Counted from the stretch's first letter, positions 12,250 through 24,248 are shown. The stretch: DNA of 64,000 nt from Tetmemena sp. SeJ-2015 (GCA_027382625.1 JAJKFJ010021202.1:38572-102571); one strand, 5' to 3'. Numbers and translations: made by a program. The notes: generated by a model from the sequence alone, not told the origin.

Positions 12250-12621
12250 ATGGCAAGCAACATTACCGAAATACAAACTTATAATCCTCGCAAGCTGGGT
12301 CCTCTTGATGAGAAGTTGCGCAAGCTTGTTGACACCCAATACGAGTTCTGCAACTACAAATGCGTTGAGAAGGGATCCCTCAACATGGTGCCCTGCAGAG
12401 ATGCATGCGTCCGCAACGTTATTGTCCCCTTCCGCTTCCTGAATCACATGGGTCGCGACCAAGAGGACAACCTCTATAAGAAATGCCTTGCAGATAAGTT
12501 CCCTAACATCAAGCAAGAAGACTACCTCACATGCACTCATCAAATTCAAAGAGATAGAGTCAAGTCAATCGGAATGCAGTTTGCAAACATCTCTGAAAAG
12601 ATTCTCAACGACTTGCACTGA
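12250..12621 (+). CDS. Twin-CX3C protein, small-Tim-like
   Basis: A 123-residue ORF with no IES or intron. It contains two CX3C motifs, C34-x3-C38 and C49-x3-C53, separated by 10 residues, and a further Cys pair (C79, C95). Twin CX3C motifs are the signature of Tim9/Tim10-type chaperones of the mitochondrial intermembrane space, oxidised through Mia40. The protein is longer than typical small Tims (80-100 aa), and the extra Cys pair is unusual, so another intermembrane-space twin-cysteine family is possible. Start at 12250; TGA at 12619. Confidence 0.7.
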   Translation: MASNITEIQTYNPRKLGPLDEKLRKLVDTQYEFCNYKCVEKGSLNMVPCRDACVRNVIVPFRFLNHMGRDQEDNLYKKCLADKFPNIKQEDYLTCTHQIQRDRVKSIGMQFANISEKILNDLH

Positions 12622-13200
12622 GCAACAATCTCCCTCCTCAAGAAGAGTTGAGTCGCATATTTTAAGAATAATAAAACCTCTACAGTGGATATAAGCTGTG
12701 TTTGCAAACTAGAGAAGCATGCTTAAATTGATAAAATTCATCCAAATGAAAAGAGAGTGTGATTCCCTTGCTTGCAATTTCTTAGGAGACTCCACTGGTT
12801 CTCATTTACTATACCTTTGCACTTTTTAAGCTGATTTAAAGCTGTAATATGCATGGTAGTGTAGTATTGAGAATTTATTTAAACAAATATTTCGATTCTA
12901 TACTTACTCAAGAGGTAGATGTAAATGAAGAGCTTAAAATTTATTAACTGCTGGTTTTGAAAATAACTAATATTAATTTAACGATCACCTTATTAATGAG
13001 AATGTTTGAGTGTGTATATGTGGTGAGCGTGAAATATTCATACTCGTTTAGATTAAGGTAGTGGAGAATTATAGTGTGTGCTGTAATTTATAACTTATTA
13101 TCCTTTCCAAAGGCAGCTCACGGTATCAGATTAAGCGTATTAAGTGAAACGGTACATTTCCTTATAATTAATTGCAGACTCAAATAATGGCAGCAGCGCA
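12622..13200. other. Intergenic region
   Basis: No gene is supported between the small-Tim-like stop and the end of the next minus-strand gene. A short minus-strand open stretch near 12700-12810 is not convincing. Confidence 0.4.
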
Positions 13201-15930
13201 TCAGTTATACTCTCTCGGTCTTGAGTTATAACTCTGCCTCGCATTGAACGCTGGAGTCATACGCTCTCTGTCAACATCTATAATTTAAAATTCTATCGCT
13301 ATTAAAGTAAAAAGTTTGATTATAGTCTCTCGGTTGACTACTTATGATGAGTATAATTACCATCCTCTTAAAAGATGTACCATATAGAAGCGATAGGTGT
13401 ATAAAATGTTAGAGGGGAATTTAGAAGACTACCTGAGAGGGTTGCTGAAGTCAATCTTGCTCCTTTGGATTGTTTGATATTAGGAATTATTATGATTGTA
13501 ATTTTAAATATTGAGCGAGTTGTTATGGCTTGAAGTACTGCTTTCACCTATTGATCCAGTCATACCTCCCACCTCATGAGAGAAACTTTGTCTCGCATCG
13601 TTTGAAGAACTTCTCTAGTTCGAAGGAGCAGGCTGCTTCGAGATAACGAAAGTTTACTCGAATTTAGAGCTGTCCATCTGGAGCATGCGGTTATAAGTAT
13701 ATTTAAGTGAGTATACCTATAATTAACTGTAGCTGAAACGTTTTGAACTTTAAAAGTCTGTCTCTAAATAACTTTAAGCTAGTGCTTATTCATGCGGAAG
13801 CAGTTTGGCATTTATTTCGAAGCCACTGTTTTTATAGTGTGGTGGAACTATTTTGAAAGGTTTATTTACTGTGCATTCACTTGGGGCGATAAAAAAGTTA
13901 AATTACAAATGTATTCAGGAGATTAGACTGGTGATTAGCTGCCTATGCTTTGATTATTAGTATTAATCATCAGCCCCACAGAACTTGTCTCAAAGTTAGA
14001 GTTTACTGACATGTTTTTAGTGTGACTAGATTTCTTGTCTGTGGAGAAATTAGGATCTTCCAAGTAGCCTGGAAAACTTGGAGAGGGCTGAGTTTATTCC
14101 AAGAAGTTTATCTATCCGGATTAAGTTAGATTAGCAGTTTCTTTGCTTGTTCGAACTACATCCTCAATAAATATAAGCGCAATTGTGTTATACTAAAAGC
14201 CGTTATTGACAAACTTTTCATGGGAATCGAATTTAGAAGAGCCCTAGGATATTGAGAAGTTTCTGTTTTAGAATGAATTAGAGGGACCATGCGAATGATG
14301 GATCTTCTCGCTGCTTCTAACTTCCTCTGATAACTCAAAATAAGTTGATGATTTTAAAGATGGACTCTGAGATGTTTAGCATTCTGGTTTTGGACATTTT
14401 CCTTTCCAATGAATCTGCTTAGTCGACCGTCTAATTCATAGCTAGCAGGCCTTAGTTTTACTTGCCAAAAGTGCTTTTTGGATTCACTACACTTTATAAA
14501 CCTCTAACTGGCTTGTTGGCTTCAAACTAATGAAAATTTAAGGGACTGCCAAGCAAACTCTGGGGAGAAATAATTTCACTGTGAGGCATGCTGCCTCTTC
14601 CCAAATGCAAATAGGTAAACTCAGATTTCTAGGGAGTCTCAGAGCTAAATATCTTCTCTCTGTAAATCTTGCCTCTAATTACTTATTCGTTAAATTAAGT
14701 CTTTATTTCATTCACAGGTTAGATCTTTCCAATCCCATTTTTTATTGAATATAAATAGCATTAAAAAGTTCCATAAAAAGCATATTCATCTATAATTCTA
14801 CTTCAAGTTTAATAGTTCTTTTATTCCAAGGGAAGCAGGAAAAATCTTAAATGCTTAAATTAGACTAGCTATAGTGTTTAGAGAATAAACTTTATGCATT
14901 ATAAAATAATGAGTTCTATAAATTGCAACATGATTATTATAGAGCAATACATCTCTGAGAAATCTTTGACATTGCTATTTTATGGAGATACTTCACTAAC
15001 TACATAAATATAAACATTAGTAGTCGTAAACAAATTTTGCTATTTATAACCTAAAATCATATAGTTTTAGAGTTTATTGTATCCCTTAACGTTCTTAGCT
15101 TTGATTGACTTGAGCTGATTTCCTTGTGAAACTTTGATGTTGCTTTGAGGGAATTGATTGTCGGGGTAATTAACTTGGATTTAGGGGTGGTGCTTCCTCT
15201 CTTAAGAGATAGAGTTCTTTTTTAAAGATGCACCCAGACTTTCATTTACCCAAGTATTCTAACTCCCCTTCGATCCCTACTCATTTTTATCTCTGCTTTC
15301 GTTTAAATGAATAATGTAAACAATTCAAATTGAGTTCTTATTAGGGTTGAGTTCAAGGCTCTAATCTCTGTACTAAACTTAGGAATTTGAGTATCGGTGG
15401 TTGATATCCAACCTCGGCAAAATTATCGACTTCTCCTCTCCGCTAGACTAATACTGATGAGTCAGGTATTGATGAAGATGCAAGCTATCCGAACCAGACC
15501 CACCTGCAGTTGATATCCCGATCTCTTATCTGGGATTACTTCCATTAAAAAAGTCAGCCACGCCCTATCTATCTTCTAAAGAATTATTTAATTTAGTTAG
15601 AGAATCTTGCTATTCACATTAAATAGTGAATGGAAATTGAAGCGATACATAATTGTTTTTGGATTGCTTCCTTTATTTATTTTTGGCGATTCCTCCATTT
15701 TATGATAATTTATTTTTTTGCATGTGAACTAACTGATAAGTCTTTGCGATAGCCATCTCCCTTCCGATAACCATTTAATTCGTCATAAGCACTCCCTTGC
15801 TGGAGTGGTTGCTACTTTGCTATTCAAACCTATTTAAATTGTGGCTTGAATTTGCCACTGATGGGGAGGTCGGCTCTGTGAGATTTTTGCGCTTCTTCAC
15901 TTTCACAGAGGTTTATAATTATTCCTAAAA
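13201..15930 (-). CDS. Ser/Asn/Gln-rich hypothetical protein
   Basis: Long minus-strand coding blocks cover about 15910-15060, 14660-14340, 14340-13930 and 13700-13400, ending in NSRPREYN then TGA at 13201. They are separated by AT-rich inserts, the largest at about 14700-15050. The composition is rich in Ser, Asn, Gln, Pro and Lys with no recognisable domain, consistent with a disordered regulatory or structural protein. The start codon was not pinned; coding appears to begin near 15930. Confidence 0.55.
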
Positions 15931-15959
15931 GCGAAATTAAATTGAAAATATCTGAGTCA

Positions 15960-17417
15960 AATTTTTAGATCAAATCTTTGATTATTTTATTTCGATAAAG
16001 AAACAAAGTTCTTTTTGGAAGAATTAAGCCAATTTTTGCATGTCACTGATATTTTAGTGTGCGATAGAATCTTCAAATTTTTATGAGGTATAAATTTCAT
16101 TGGAATTTTTTGAATGAGTGAATATTATTAGTTTTATGGATTGGTTATCATTTTATCGTTTACTCTTATAGTTCCACTAATTAAATAAATTTGATGCGCG
16201 GATTGCTCTTTATTAAGTGCTTAGCGAAATCCCAATTGAATTCTATTTGCCTGAAGAGGGTGGTTTGATTCCTGCAAATTTGAAGCCACTTCACTTAATT
16301 GAGTGGTGTGAGATTATGCGATATCTGAAATCTGCCCCTCCGCGTTATTAACACGTACAAATTTATTTCTAAAATGATATACGCTTTTATTGGTTTCATA
16401 ATCATTTAATTTTGAAAAATAATAAATTAAAGAAGAATGAATTTTATGCCCAATTTTAAGTTAATAAATTGGAGTGTAAATCACAAATTTATTAAACTTA
16501 AATAGAAAATAAATGAATTCTCTTTACCTTCTTTTATTATATTTGATGGCTATATTTAATAATCCTCCCTATCTATTATACTTTTTATTTTTGTCTGGAG
16601 ATATTATTGCATAATAATAAGTTTCGATTAATAACCAATAACATATATTAATATTTATTACTTTAAACTGGGAAAAATGCACCTCTTATTAATTTTTATC
16701 ATCTTAAATAAATAGAGACATATAAAGAGGCTTAATTATTAGAATTAAATTTGAACTGATTGATAATGAAGCTAAGCCGGAACTATTGTCATCTCTAGTG
16801 CTTCCTCTGGAGAGTCTAACTTCCCTCTCTCGGGAGCTATCAGCAAAAAGATACTTGCTTGCCTATACGTCATAGATTTGCGAGTCATACTTCTTCGGCG
16901 AAAATTCGTCTTAAAAAGTTGATAGGTTAATCAGCTTAAGTACTTAAAATTACAAGAAAAGATAATTAATGATATCTTAATAATTTATATTGTAATTATT
17001 TTAAGCTTGGAAGTGTTTTCTTGATTTCCGTTTGCGGTAAGTTGGAGGCTTTGGTTTTTGCTTAAGTTAGTTTTATTGGACTTATTAATTGCTCTAGGTT
17101 GATCCTCTTAATTCAAATAAAAGCTGAGAATTTAATAAAAAAGAGAATTAAATTAGACATTAAATTAAAATGGAATAAATCAGTGACAGTTGAAGTGTGT
17201 CCAATTTGAATAATTATTACATCATTCGATTCAGCATCAAATTCTAAGAACTTTTCATCCTTGCAACTTTTGTGTGGGAGTGCTCAGTAAAGAGTTATAA
17301 GCGACACAAGTTTAGAAGAAAATGATAAAGATGAGGAAGAAGAGTTCGTGCACAATATCTTACTGCTGAGAGGTACTGCGAAGATGATTATAGAAGAAAC
17401 TCATATTAACTTTTGAT
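15960..17417 (+). CDS. Hypothetical protein, divergent from the 13.2-15.9 kb gene
   Basis: Coding blocks on the plus strand: about 15995-16080 (helical, Phe/Leu-rich), 16165-16375 (contains LYQVLSEIPIEFYLPEEGG and LIEWCEIMRYLKSAPP), 16745-16960 (leucine-rich helices), 17005-17110, and 17235-17417 (acidic EENDKDEEEEF, then VHNILLLRGTAKMIIEE, TGA). They are separated by AT-rich inserts and at least one probable intron. The blocks suggest a helical scaffold protein, but no family is recognised. The 3' end is uncertain: another plus-strand block (18145-18230) could belong to the same gene. Confidence 0.45.
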
Positions 17418-17429
17418 CCTCTATCGAAC

Positions 17430-18249
17430 AAACTGCATATCAGGGGGTGAATCTGAGATTTCAACTGACACGAAGTTGCAACTCTCTATTTATTATTTTA
17501 ACCAATCACCGATTTTAATTTAAATTCTTACTATAATCAAAACTAATTCACTCCTTCACTCCCACCATTGCTGTTGTCAATTAAAATTCTATGATTAAGA
17601 GAAAGTAAAGGGACAAAATTCAAATTTATCAAGTCCAAGTTACTTAAAGTACTAAAATTAAAATATATAACTTTTTGAAAAAGTACATAGGAAAGGGGTT
17701 CGAAATAAATGAAAAGAGAATAAATTTATTGATAAGTATAGAAACTAATTTTAAATAAAAATGTTGTACTTGTTTAAGTAACTCTTTTGCGAATTGTCAC
17801 TTTGAAGAAGTTAGGATTCGATTCCGGGCTATAAACCGCTGTGTCTCCCGTTAACCAACTGAGAATTAGTTGTCTCGTTTATCACCATTAGTGGCTGATT
17901 CAAGTTTGATGTAGCTGCAGTCGACGGCAAAAGTAAATATATTTTATTGTAAAAGGAGTTGTTATTTATTTTTAACATTTCTTTTCTACATGTATGGGAA
18001 GGGGCTGTTAGTATTAGGCCTTCCATAGCGCTGTCTTTTCAAAGAATCCAAATTAGTTTGCAAGGGCTCGCCCAGATATTATCGAGGTTGCGATTCTAAG
18101 ACTCTCGACCTCTGTTCTTTTTAAATTTCTTAACCCTAGGATATGGTGGACATTTATTACACTATCATTTGGAGGAAGAAGATATGCAAAATGATGCTGA
18201 GTTAATTTAAATAGATGCATGTATTAAGGGTGTGATTATTGCTCTTCGC
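17430..18249. other. Largely unassigned stretch with one possible coding block
   Basis: 17430-18040 is AT-rich with no convincing gene. 18145-18230 on the plus strand reads HYHLEEEDMQNDAELIQIDA, which looks coding and may be the 3' end of the preceding plus-strand gene. The next minus-strand gene stops at 18250, so the two would be convergent. Confidence 0.35.
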
Positions 18250-20069
18250 TCATATGAAATAGTCGTCTCTATATTTCTTGAGCAAGTTTTTTACTTTCAT
18301 ATGCAGGTAAAACAACTTCAGCACCTTCTGTACTTCATTCTCCAGCTCTATTACTTCTTCTCTAGCTGGAGAAGCTTAGTCCAGCACACTTTTTATTCTC
18401 TCTGTTAGAGTGGGATCCTCCTCATCATCTCTGAAATCTCTCGAGAAGTCTAGCAAATGCTTGATTAGCTAACTGCCAGTTGGCTTGTACTCAGAAATAT
18501 TCTCCTGCTGGATTGAAAGCTGAATGAACTTAGAAACTAAGATTTGCTCCTCAATCTTAAGACTTTTGCTGTGACATAGTAAGGGCAAGAAGTACTTTAA
18601 GAATATATAAATCAACTTTGAGTCATGCACGAGGTAGTTATCCCAAGGATCCTCATCCATTTTCATTTCCTTTCTGAGCTAGTGCTATAACTGCGCCCTT
18701 GAGAACTCACTCAGCATTTATTGCATTTACTTGTTTATCAACCTCAAATAGGGAGAGAGCCAGAAGTTTATAAGCTGCACCTTGGGCTTCATATCAATCA
18801 AAGGCATGTAGGATCTTAGCATTTTATTTCCCTCATTACTAAAGTCAAGAACTTAATCAGAGATGGAGTCTAAGTGGTTGACAAAGATCTGTTCGTCTTT
18901 TTTGAACATGAGTGAAGTTGAGTCTGTATCAGCTATGAATATAGAAGTCACTGTAGTGTTTTTGTTCTTAAAGACACCTGTGTTTTCCATTATCTCATTT
19001 ACTATATTTATTGGTGAAAAAGGCTGCTGCGCAAGATCGAAGATGTGCCTTTCCTTGAAGTGGTAAAGAAGCACATCGTCAAATACGAGCAACACATTCT
19101 TTTCTTCAGAGGAATTCTTTTAAAGATACTCTTGAACAAACTATAGTGCGACCCTAAAAATATATTAAGGATTGTAAAGGATATTACTTTGGGGCTAGAA
19201 GATATTCAGCATTTGAAATTGTTGAGTCTTCACCTCCTACTGTAAAGCAAGTAAGTTGAGATTTCACCTCCTCATTCAATGCTTCGAACTGCTTTGTTGA
19301 TTGAGCTCTTGATAAGCCAATGTAAACTGCTTTATTTTGCTTGTTCTATTAGAGAAATTGATCAATGCAACTGAAAGCTGTTCTAGTTTTACCTAGATAA
19401 AAAAATAATCATAAATTTATCGATTTCTTTCTCCTTTGAAAATTATCACATTTCCTTCTGTCAATGGATTGGCAATGTCTATTCTCATATGCCCACTATG
19501 CAATTATTTCTGAACTAGATCTCTATTAAATGAAGTCCTATAGATAAATATCGAATTATAATTAGCATTTATTTATCATAAATTTAACTCATAAGTCTTA
19601 ATTTACTTATCTTTTAAGTTTAACCTTAGATTTATGATTAAAAATATTTTTCAAACTTTCTATTAGCAAGACCTTTATCTATGCTTATTTTTAGTTGTTC
19701 TGAAGAATTTTGCGATTCCTTTATTTTGTCTCCGAAAATATTTGTTACAGAGCCAAACGAAAATGTGTACTCGAGAGCTTTTTTGTTGTGATTATTTGCG
19801 TCTACTTGAAGACCCTCTGCAGTTTATTTTCTGAGTAAAAGCGCGATTGTTTGATCATCTTAGAGAGCTAAGCTTAGTGCCTGTATTTTTCCATCTCCTA
19901 GAGTGATAGGGCTGAGATATCTTTAGTCGTTAAGATTGCCTGCTATATACACTACATCATCTTTTTGTCTTAGTAAAAACATACTCAATTTATATGGATA
20001 ATTTAAATTGAAGTACCACAGGTGAGGAGTACTAGTTGCTAGAATTTTCTTAACTTTTGGTATTTTCAT
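18250..20069 (-). CDS. Divergent F1-type ATPase alpha-subunit-like protein
   Basis: ATG at 20069 (MKIPKVKKILATS). The order of motifs follows the F1 alpha/beta fold: a beta-barrel-like N-terminus, a MRIDIANPLTEGN block, Walker A GERNLGKT (formed only after a 26-bp IES is removed), VLLVFDDVLLYHFKERHI as the Walker B region, then an INIVNEIMENTGVF segment and DEQIFVNHLDSISDQ, which resembles the conserved ITDGQIFLE segment. A helical C-terminal domain ends at TGA 18250. Sequence divergence is strong, so this may be an accessory mitochondrial ATP synthase subunit rather than catalytic alpha. Coding-like sequence also continues upstream to about 20255 (KVIAIAEELGKTASVGLEMP); it may be an extra N-terminal MDS or another gene. 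Confidence 0.6.
19399..19424. other. 26-bp IES, pointer GAT, inside the Walker A motif
   Basis: GAT occurs at 19396-19398 and 19422-19424. On the minus strand, removal creates GERNLGKT, a GxxxxGKT Walker A motif. Confidence 0.75.
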
Positions 20070-20143
20070 CAGCTGTTAATGTCATCTAAGTCATTTTATG
20101 GAGTAGCTTGTCGAATTCCTCATGCATTTCTCCTGCCTTGACT

Positions 20144-20153
20144 GAGACTGACT
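20144..20153. other. 10-bp IES, pointer TGACT
   Basis: TGACT occurs at 20139-20143 and 20149-20153. Removal of 10 bp joins two minus-strand frames (reads LNLGEVKAGEMHEEFDKL). Confidence 0.6.
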
Positions 20154-20259
20154 TCACCTAGGTTTAAATATGGCATCTCTAAGCCCACAGAAGCTGTCTT
20201 CCCAAGTTCCTCAGCTATTGCTATTACCTTCTTTGACCACTTTTTACACTATGTATTAC

Positions 20260-20605
20260 AAAAATAAGTAATTATATTTATTTATAATAGAAATAGATAC
20301 AATATATTCAAATTCATTCTATCAATTGATAATAGAAACACCTTTGCCAACATTTTAACCTGCGATAGAGATTATTTTATAATATAATTTAAATTTAATT
20401 ATTATAAAAAGAGCTCAAAATAAAATCATCAACTTATGGATGATATAAAAAGCAAAGCTTGAATTTTGCATGCTGCAGATTTTAAAACAAAAATTCCGTC
20501 AGATAGTCTTGATGAGAGGATTTTTAATTTGAGTTCCCAAAATTTTTAGAAAAGGGTTATAATTTATGTTATGATATAATTAAAATATTAATTGTAGTAT
20601 AAACT
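20260..20605. other. AT-rich intergenic spacer
   Basis: Divergent spacer between the ATPase-like gene and the zinc-finger gene. No ORF or repeat of note was seen. Both 5' flanks lie here. Confidence 0.5.
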
Positions 20606-22294
20606 ATGTCAAAATTTGATTAAGCATATAGATTTAGAACTTTCAGCTTTTTGACTTGGTGCGGACTTCCTAATTCAGTAAGTTCTTATTCCCTAATTTC
20701 AAATTCAAAAATTAACGCTAAAATTCTTTAGTTGAACCCTAGGAAGCTTTCAAAAAGAGGTTTTATAAACATTGCAGACAACCAGATTTAATGTGTTGAT
20801 TGCGAGGTTGTGGTGACTATGAAAAGCCACTTAAACTTCTGCAACAATGAATACCTGGGCCTGAGAATGCTACAAAGAGTTGATGAGTCTCATCTCAAGG
20901 ACTGCAAGTTCCACCCATCAAACATTACCATCTAAAACAAAAGTGTTTTAATTTAAGCGCAAACTTAGTCATACCTCAACTCTAAGCATAAGAAAATGAA
21001 AGCCAAAATTTCCTTATTCTTGATAGGAAAATTTTATTGATAAAATGGGCGGAAATTATAGCAGCATTAAATGCTTCATTTTCAAAAATAGAGTCAAATA
21101 ATCTCCCAAAATTTCAAAAGGACCTTATATTCGAGGCATTCAATAAATATGGAATCGACACATCACTATTTAGACAAGTATTAGAATAGCTTGAAGATAA
21201 AAATGATCCAACTTCACAAGATAAGCTTCTCTTAAATATTGCAGAGAGTTTTTAGATATAAGAATTTTTCTTAAGGATTATATTCAAATTGATTAAATGG
21301 AGACTATAAACTAGCTATCAAGAATCAATTCGAAGACTTTTAATGTCTGTGTAATTATGAGTAAGGATGTAATCTCAGAGTTATACGTAAGTTTAATTTA
21401 GAAAGATTAAGAGAATATAAGAAAGAGTTCCTGCGATTAATTAAATTGTTAACTATATTTTAGGGTGGAGGCTGTCTAAAAATTCCTAGGAAGAATATTT
21501 AGAATGTTGTTACTGCATTAACTATTTAACCATATATTAATTATTGCCTAAAAAGAGTGCCCTTAAGTTAATCTGAAGAGTTCTCAGGTTCATTTAGTCC
21601 ATTAGACAGCCATTTAAAATTCTGTTTCAGCTACCCTGGTACTCATACCAAGAAGCAAACATCTTTTCAGATAATAGCTTAATTCTTGAGTGTTTCATTC
21701 AAAAGGGACTCCACTCTTGCTACACTCAAAAGAATTATAACTAAATTTTCACAAAATAGTTCAGCCCTTAAAAAGTCCAATGAAGGATTTGAAATTAAAT
21801 TTTATTGTATTAAGGGGAGGAAGTGTCAGATATATTGCGAGAGGAGAAAATAGACAAAATCAGAATGAAAGTTGAGGCACACTTGTTTGCTGAGCAAATA
21901 CTCTCTAAAATTCAAGATAGCGCCATTGATCCTCTTTAATTAGAAATAAATTATAAATAAAAAATAAATTGGTTCACATAAAGATATTTAAGTAATTTCA
22001 AAAATTAAATATCAAAACTTTTATTTTCATTAATATTTTTCAATTTAGAAGTTTAGTTTAAATACTCTGAGTCAGTCTGAGGTATAGGAAAATGCTGATA
22101 TCGATAATGCTGAAATAGAATTAGGAAAGAGGAAAAAAAGGTCTCTGATAGAAGCCTCATCAACATCAGATTAAGAGGTAATTAAAAGAGTGAAGGACTC
22201 TTTGAGTGAATGCAGCTAAAGACTCATCCTAATTCAGCAGCAAGCTTCATAAATTAGAAATAAGCTCAATATTGACAATAGTGATATTTCTTGA
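20606..22294 (+). CDS. C3HC-type zinc-finger protein (NIPA/ZC3HC1-like)
   Basis: ATG at 20606. The N-terminal block FRTFSFLTWCGLPNS joins across a 54-bp GT-AG intron (20678-20731) to NPRKLSKRGFINI, then C-x2-C (CVDC) and HLKDCKFHP. This is the pattern of the C3HC zinc finger of NIPA/Rsm1. A second Cys/His cluster near 21500-21640 (CCYC, then DSHLKFC) fits the second domain of the family. A basic, acidic tail with a KRKKR run (nuclear localisation candidate) ends at TGA 22292. AT-rich inserts near 21260-21500 and 21940-22040 are probably IESs. Family members bridge the nuclear pore basket or act as F-box adaptors; which applies here is unknown. Confidence 0.7.
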
Positions 22295-22811
22295 TTGTTT
22301 ACTAAGACTTTTTCAATTTATTTTACAAATTCTAATGCCATCTCTTTTTTTTACTGAAGAGTGAATTAGATATCACACAAATTGAATCGAATAATTTTAA
22401 TTAATTTTCTTTAATAAATGATATGCTTTAGGATAAAAATTAACTTAGCTTTTTAAATTTATAATAAATTTAAATTATTTATTTAAATGTTGATTTTATA
22501 AATTGCATAAGTTTAAGAATTAGAGATATAGAGAATCTGAAGTGAGTCATACTCGATTTCGTACTTTTAAATCTAGCTTGAATAAAATAAAATTCTCTTA
22601 TAAATTTTACAAATAAGTGCTTTTCAATAAATAAATTTAATAAAATTTTTACAGAATTGAAATTAAAATATAATAATAATAATAATAATAATAACAACGC
22701 ATTTTAGACGAACTAGCGTCTTGCGTGTTATATGTTAAACTTAGGGAAGCTATACAGCCACTCCCGTGTTAAACAGTCAAACAAATTAAGTCAACTGAAG
22801 TTTGAACGATG
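22295..22811. other. AT-rich spacer
   Basis: Separates the zinc-finger gene from the minus-strand 478-codon ORF. Apart from the TAA microsatellite, nothing coding is supported. Confidence 0.5.
22667..22694. repeat. TAA/AAT trinucleotide microsatellite
   Basis: About nine tandem AAT units just downstream of the 478-codon minus-strand ORF. It is a simple repeat; a functional role is not evident. Confidence 0.9.
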
Positions 22812-24248
22812 TCATTAGCTTTCGTAGCTTAGGTCATCACACTAATCTGACCAATCTTCATCGTCGTCCTCGGAGTCGTTTTTCTTCTCTCCTTTGAACC
22901 ATGGTTATTCGTCTGGGGGTCTGGTTAGTTTCTGTTTGTATAGGTCTCTGAATCTCTCCCAATTGCGTTTAGGGAGGTCAGTTATCTCATCCAGTATGTC
23001 AAGTGTCTCAACTGGGTCCCAGTCGTTGGCTATCTTGAGGATTCTTTCAGCCATGGAATCCTCGGTAATTTCCACTAAAATTGGCAAGTTGTGGAGGAGG
23101 GCCTGGATGGTTTGATAAGGACTTTTATTGGTATGGTTCTATACATAGAGAAGGAAAGTTTTAAATATCTCTATTACCTCTGGGGGTTAGTTCAGGTTGT
23201 TATTGTCAATGTTGTTTTAGAGCCAGAGTTTTATTGAATGGAGGTTCATGATTGGGTAGTGGATAAGGTCCAATCTTTTTTGTTAGAACTATGTGAGTTC
23301 ATTATTCTTCTAGATATAGGCTGATTCCTACCATTTTTTCTGTTAGAGGTATTCTGGTTGGTACCATTTGAGATATTTTCCTTCTTCTGGCTACAGGTTT
23401 ATTTTCTTTTCAAGATCCTAGCTGAGTTGTTCTATCACCTTGTCCACTTTTCCTTTCTTGAAGAACTGGGTGATTTTTGATTGTTACTTTTCTTCCGCGT
23501 AGACTATCTTATTGGGTTGCCCTTTGGGTTGTGTGAGGTCTACCATCTATTATTTAATATCAGAGATGTTTGATTAAAGTTATTAAATATTAAGTTCGAT
23601 TGATTAAACTTTATATTTAATAGGTTAACCCGTCGTGACGTGGCATTAAAGATAATGCGTCACCTATTATTAAGTTTATTTCTAAACTTTAATTGATTAA
23701 AGATTCACCCCTTTTTATTATTAAATAGTGGGTTAGGTTTCTTATTAAATAGGGTTGTTCGAATCTTAATGGGGTTAAGGACCACTGGCTTTTGGTTGGT
23801 ATTGTTCAAAGTGGGTCTTGTCTCTGAGTTTGCCAGCTCGGATTAGGATTTCAACGATTCCAAGGATTGTATTCTTGCGACCGGCATTAGTTTGAAGATC
23901 CCTATTGTCATTTTAGATTAGTTTAGTAAGTATATCAAGAGTTAGGGTATCTTAAATAGCTTTCCTGAATGAGCTAAAGGTTAGAAGTAGAGAGATCCCT
24001 TTGATTAGGATGTTGTTTTATCTGTGGGAAAGTTAGATTCCGTTGGAGAGAGATCTCTTGATTGCTTTGTGTAAGCTTTCTAATGATTTAGTCAGGGTAT
24101 TAGCTTAAGGGAAGAAGTTCAGCATTTGGGATATGACTGGAATGATGTTGTTTTCCAGTTGGAGAACCATTTGCTTGTGTATTGGTTTAATGGTATGGGA
24201 AAGTTATTAACTTTCTAATTTAATAATTAATTAAAATATGCAATTCAT
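22812..24248 (-). CDS. Uninterrupted 478-codon ORF, candidate germline-limited gene with PIP box
   Basis: ATG at 24248 (MNCIFQLII), TGA at 22812, with TAA/TAG read as Gln. Unlike nearly all long genes here it has no IES or intron, and it is visibly more GC-rich than its flanks. The N-terminal 150 residues are helical and leucine-rich, HEAT/ARM-like in appearance. The middle (about 23740-23550) is AT-rich, Gln-rich and contains a hairpin. A second Met at 23546 begins a 244-residue part that carries QSKITQFF near its start, a canonical QxxIxxFF PCNA-interacting motif. More helices follow (PILVEITEDSMAERILKIAN), and the tail is acidic (NDSEDDDEDWSD). It may be one ORF or two ORFs read in the same frame. 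No family is recognised; transposon origin is possible. Confidence 0.65.
23618..23660. repeat. Hairpin-forming inverted repeat
   Basis: Arms GTGACG-CATTA and TAATG-(CCA)-CGTCAC (in minus-strand sense) flank a 4-base loop. They lie in the AT-rich stretch that links the two halves of the 478-codon ORF. A boundary between two genes, or a regulatory element, is possible. Confidence 0.6.

Noticed and set aside
17808..17875. tRNA-like sequence on the minus strand (A-box-like CTCAGTTGGTTAACG and B-box-like GGAATCGAATCC)
   Set aside because: The B box has an extra base and no acceptor or anticodon stem pairs properly. At best it is a decayed or tRNA-derived fragment.
22894..23115. Plus-strand 73-codon ORF
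   Set aside because: It is antisense to the 478-codon minus-strand ORF, which is far longer and has coherent motifs.
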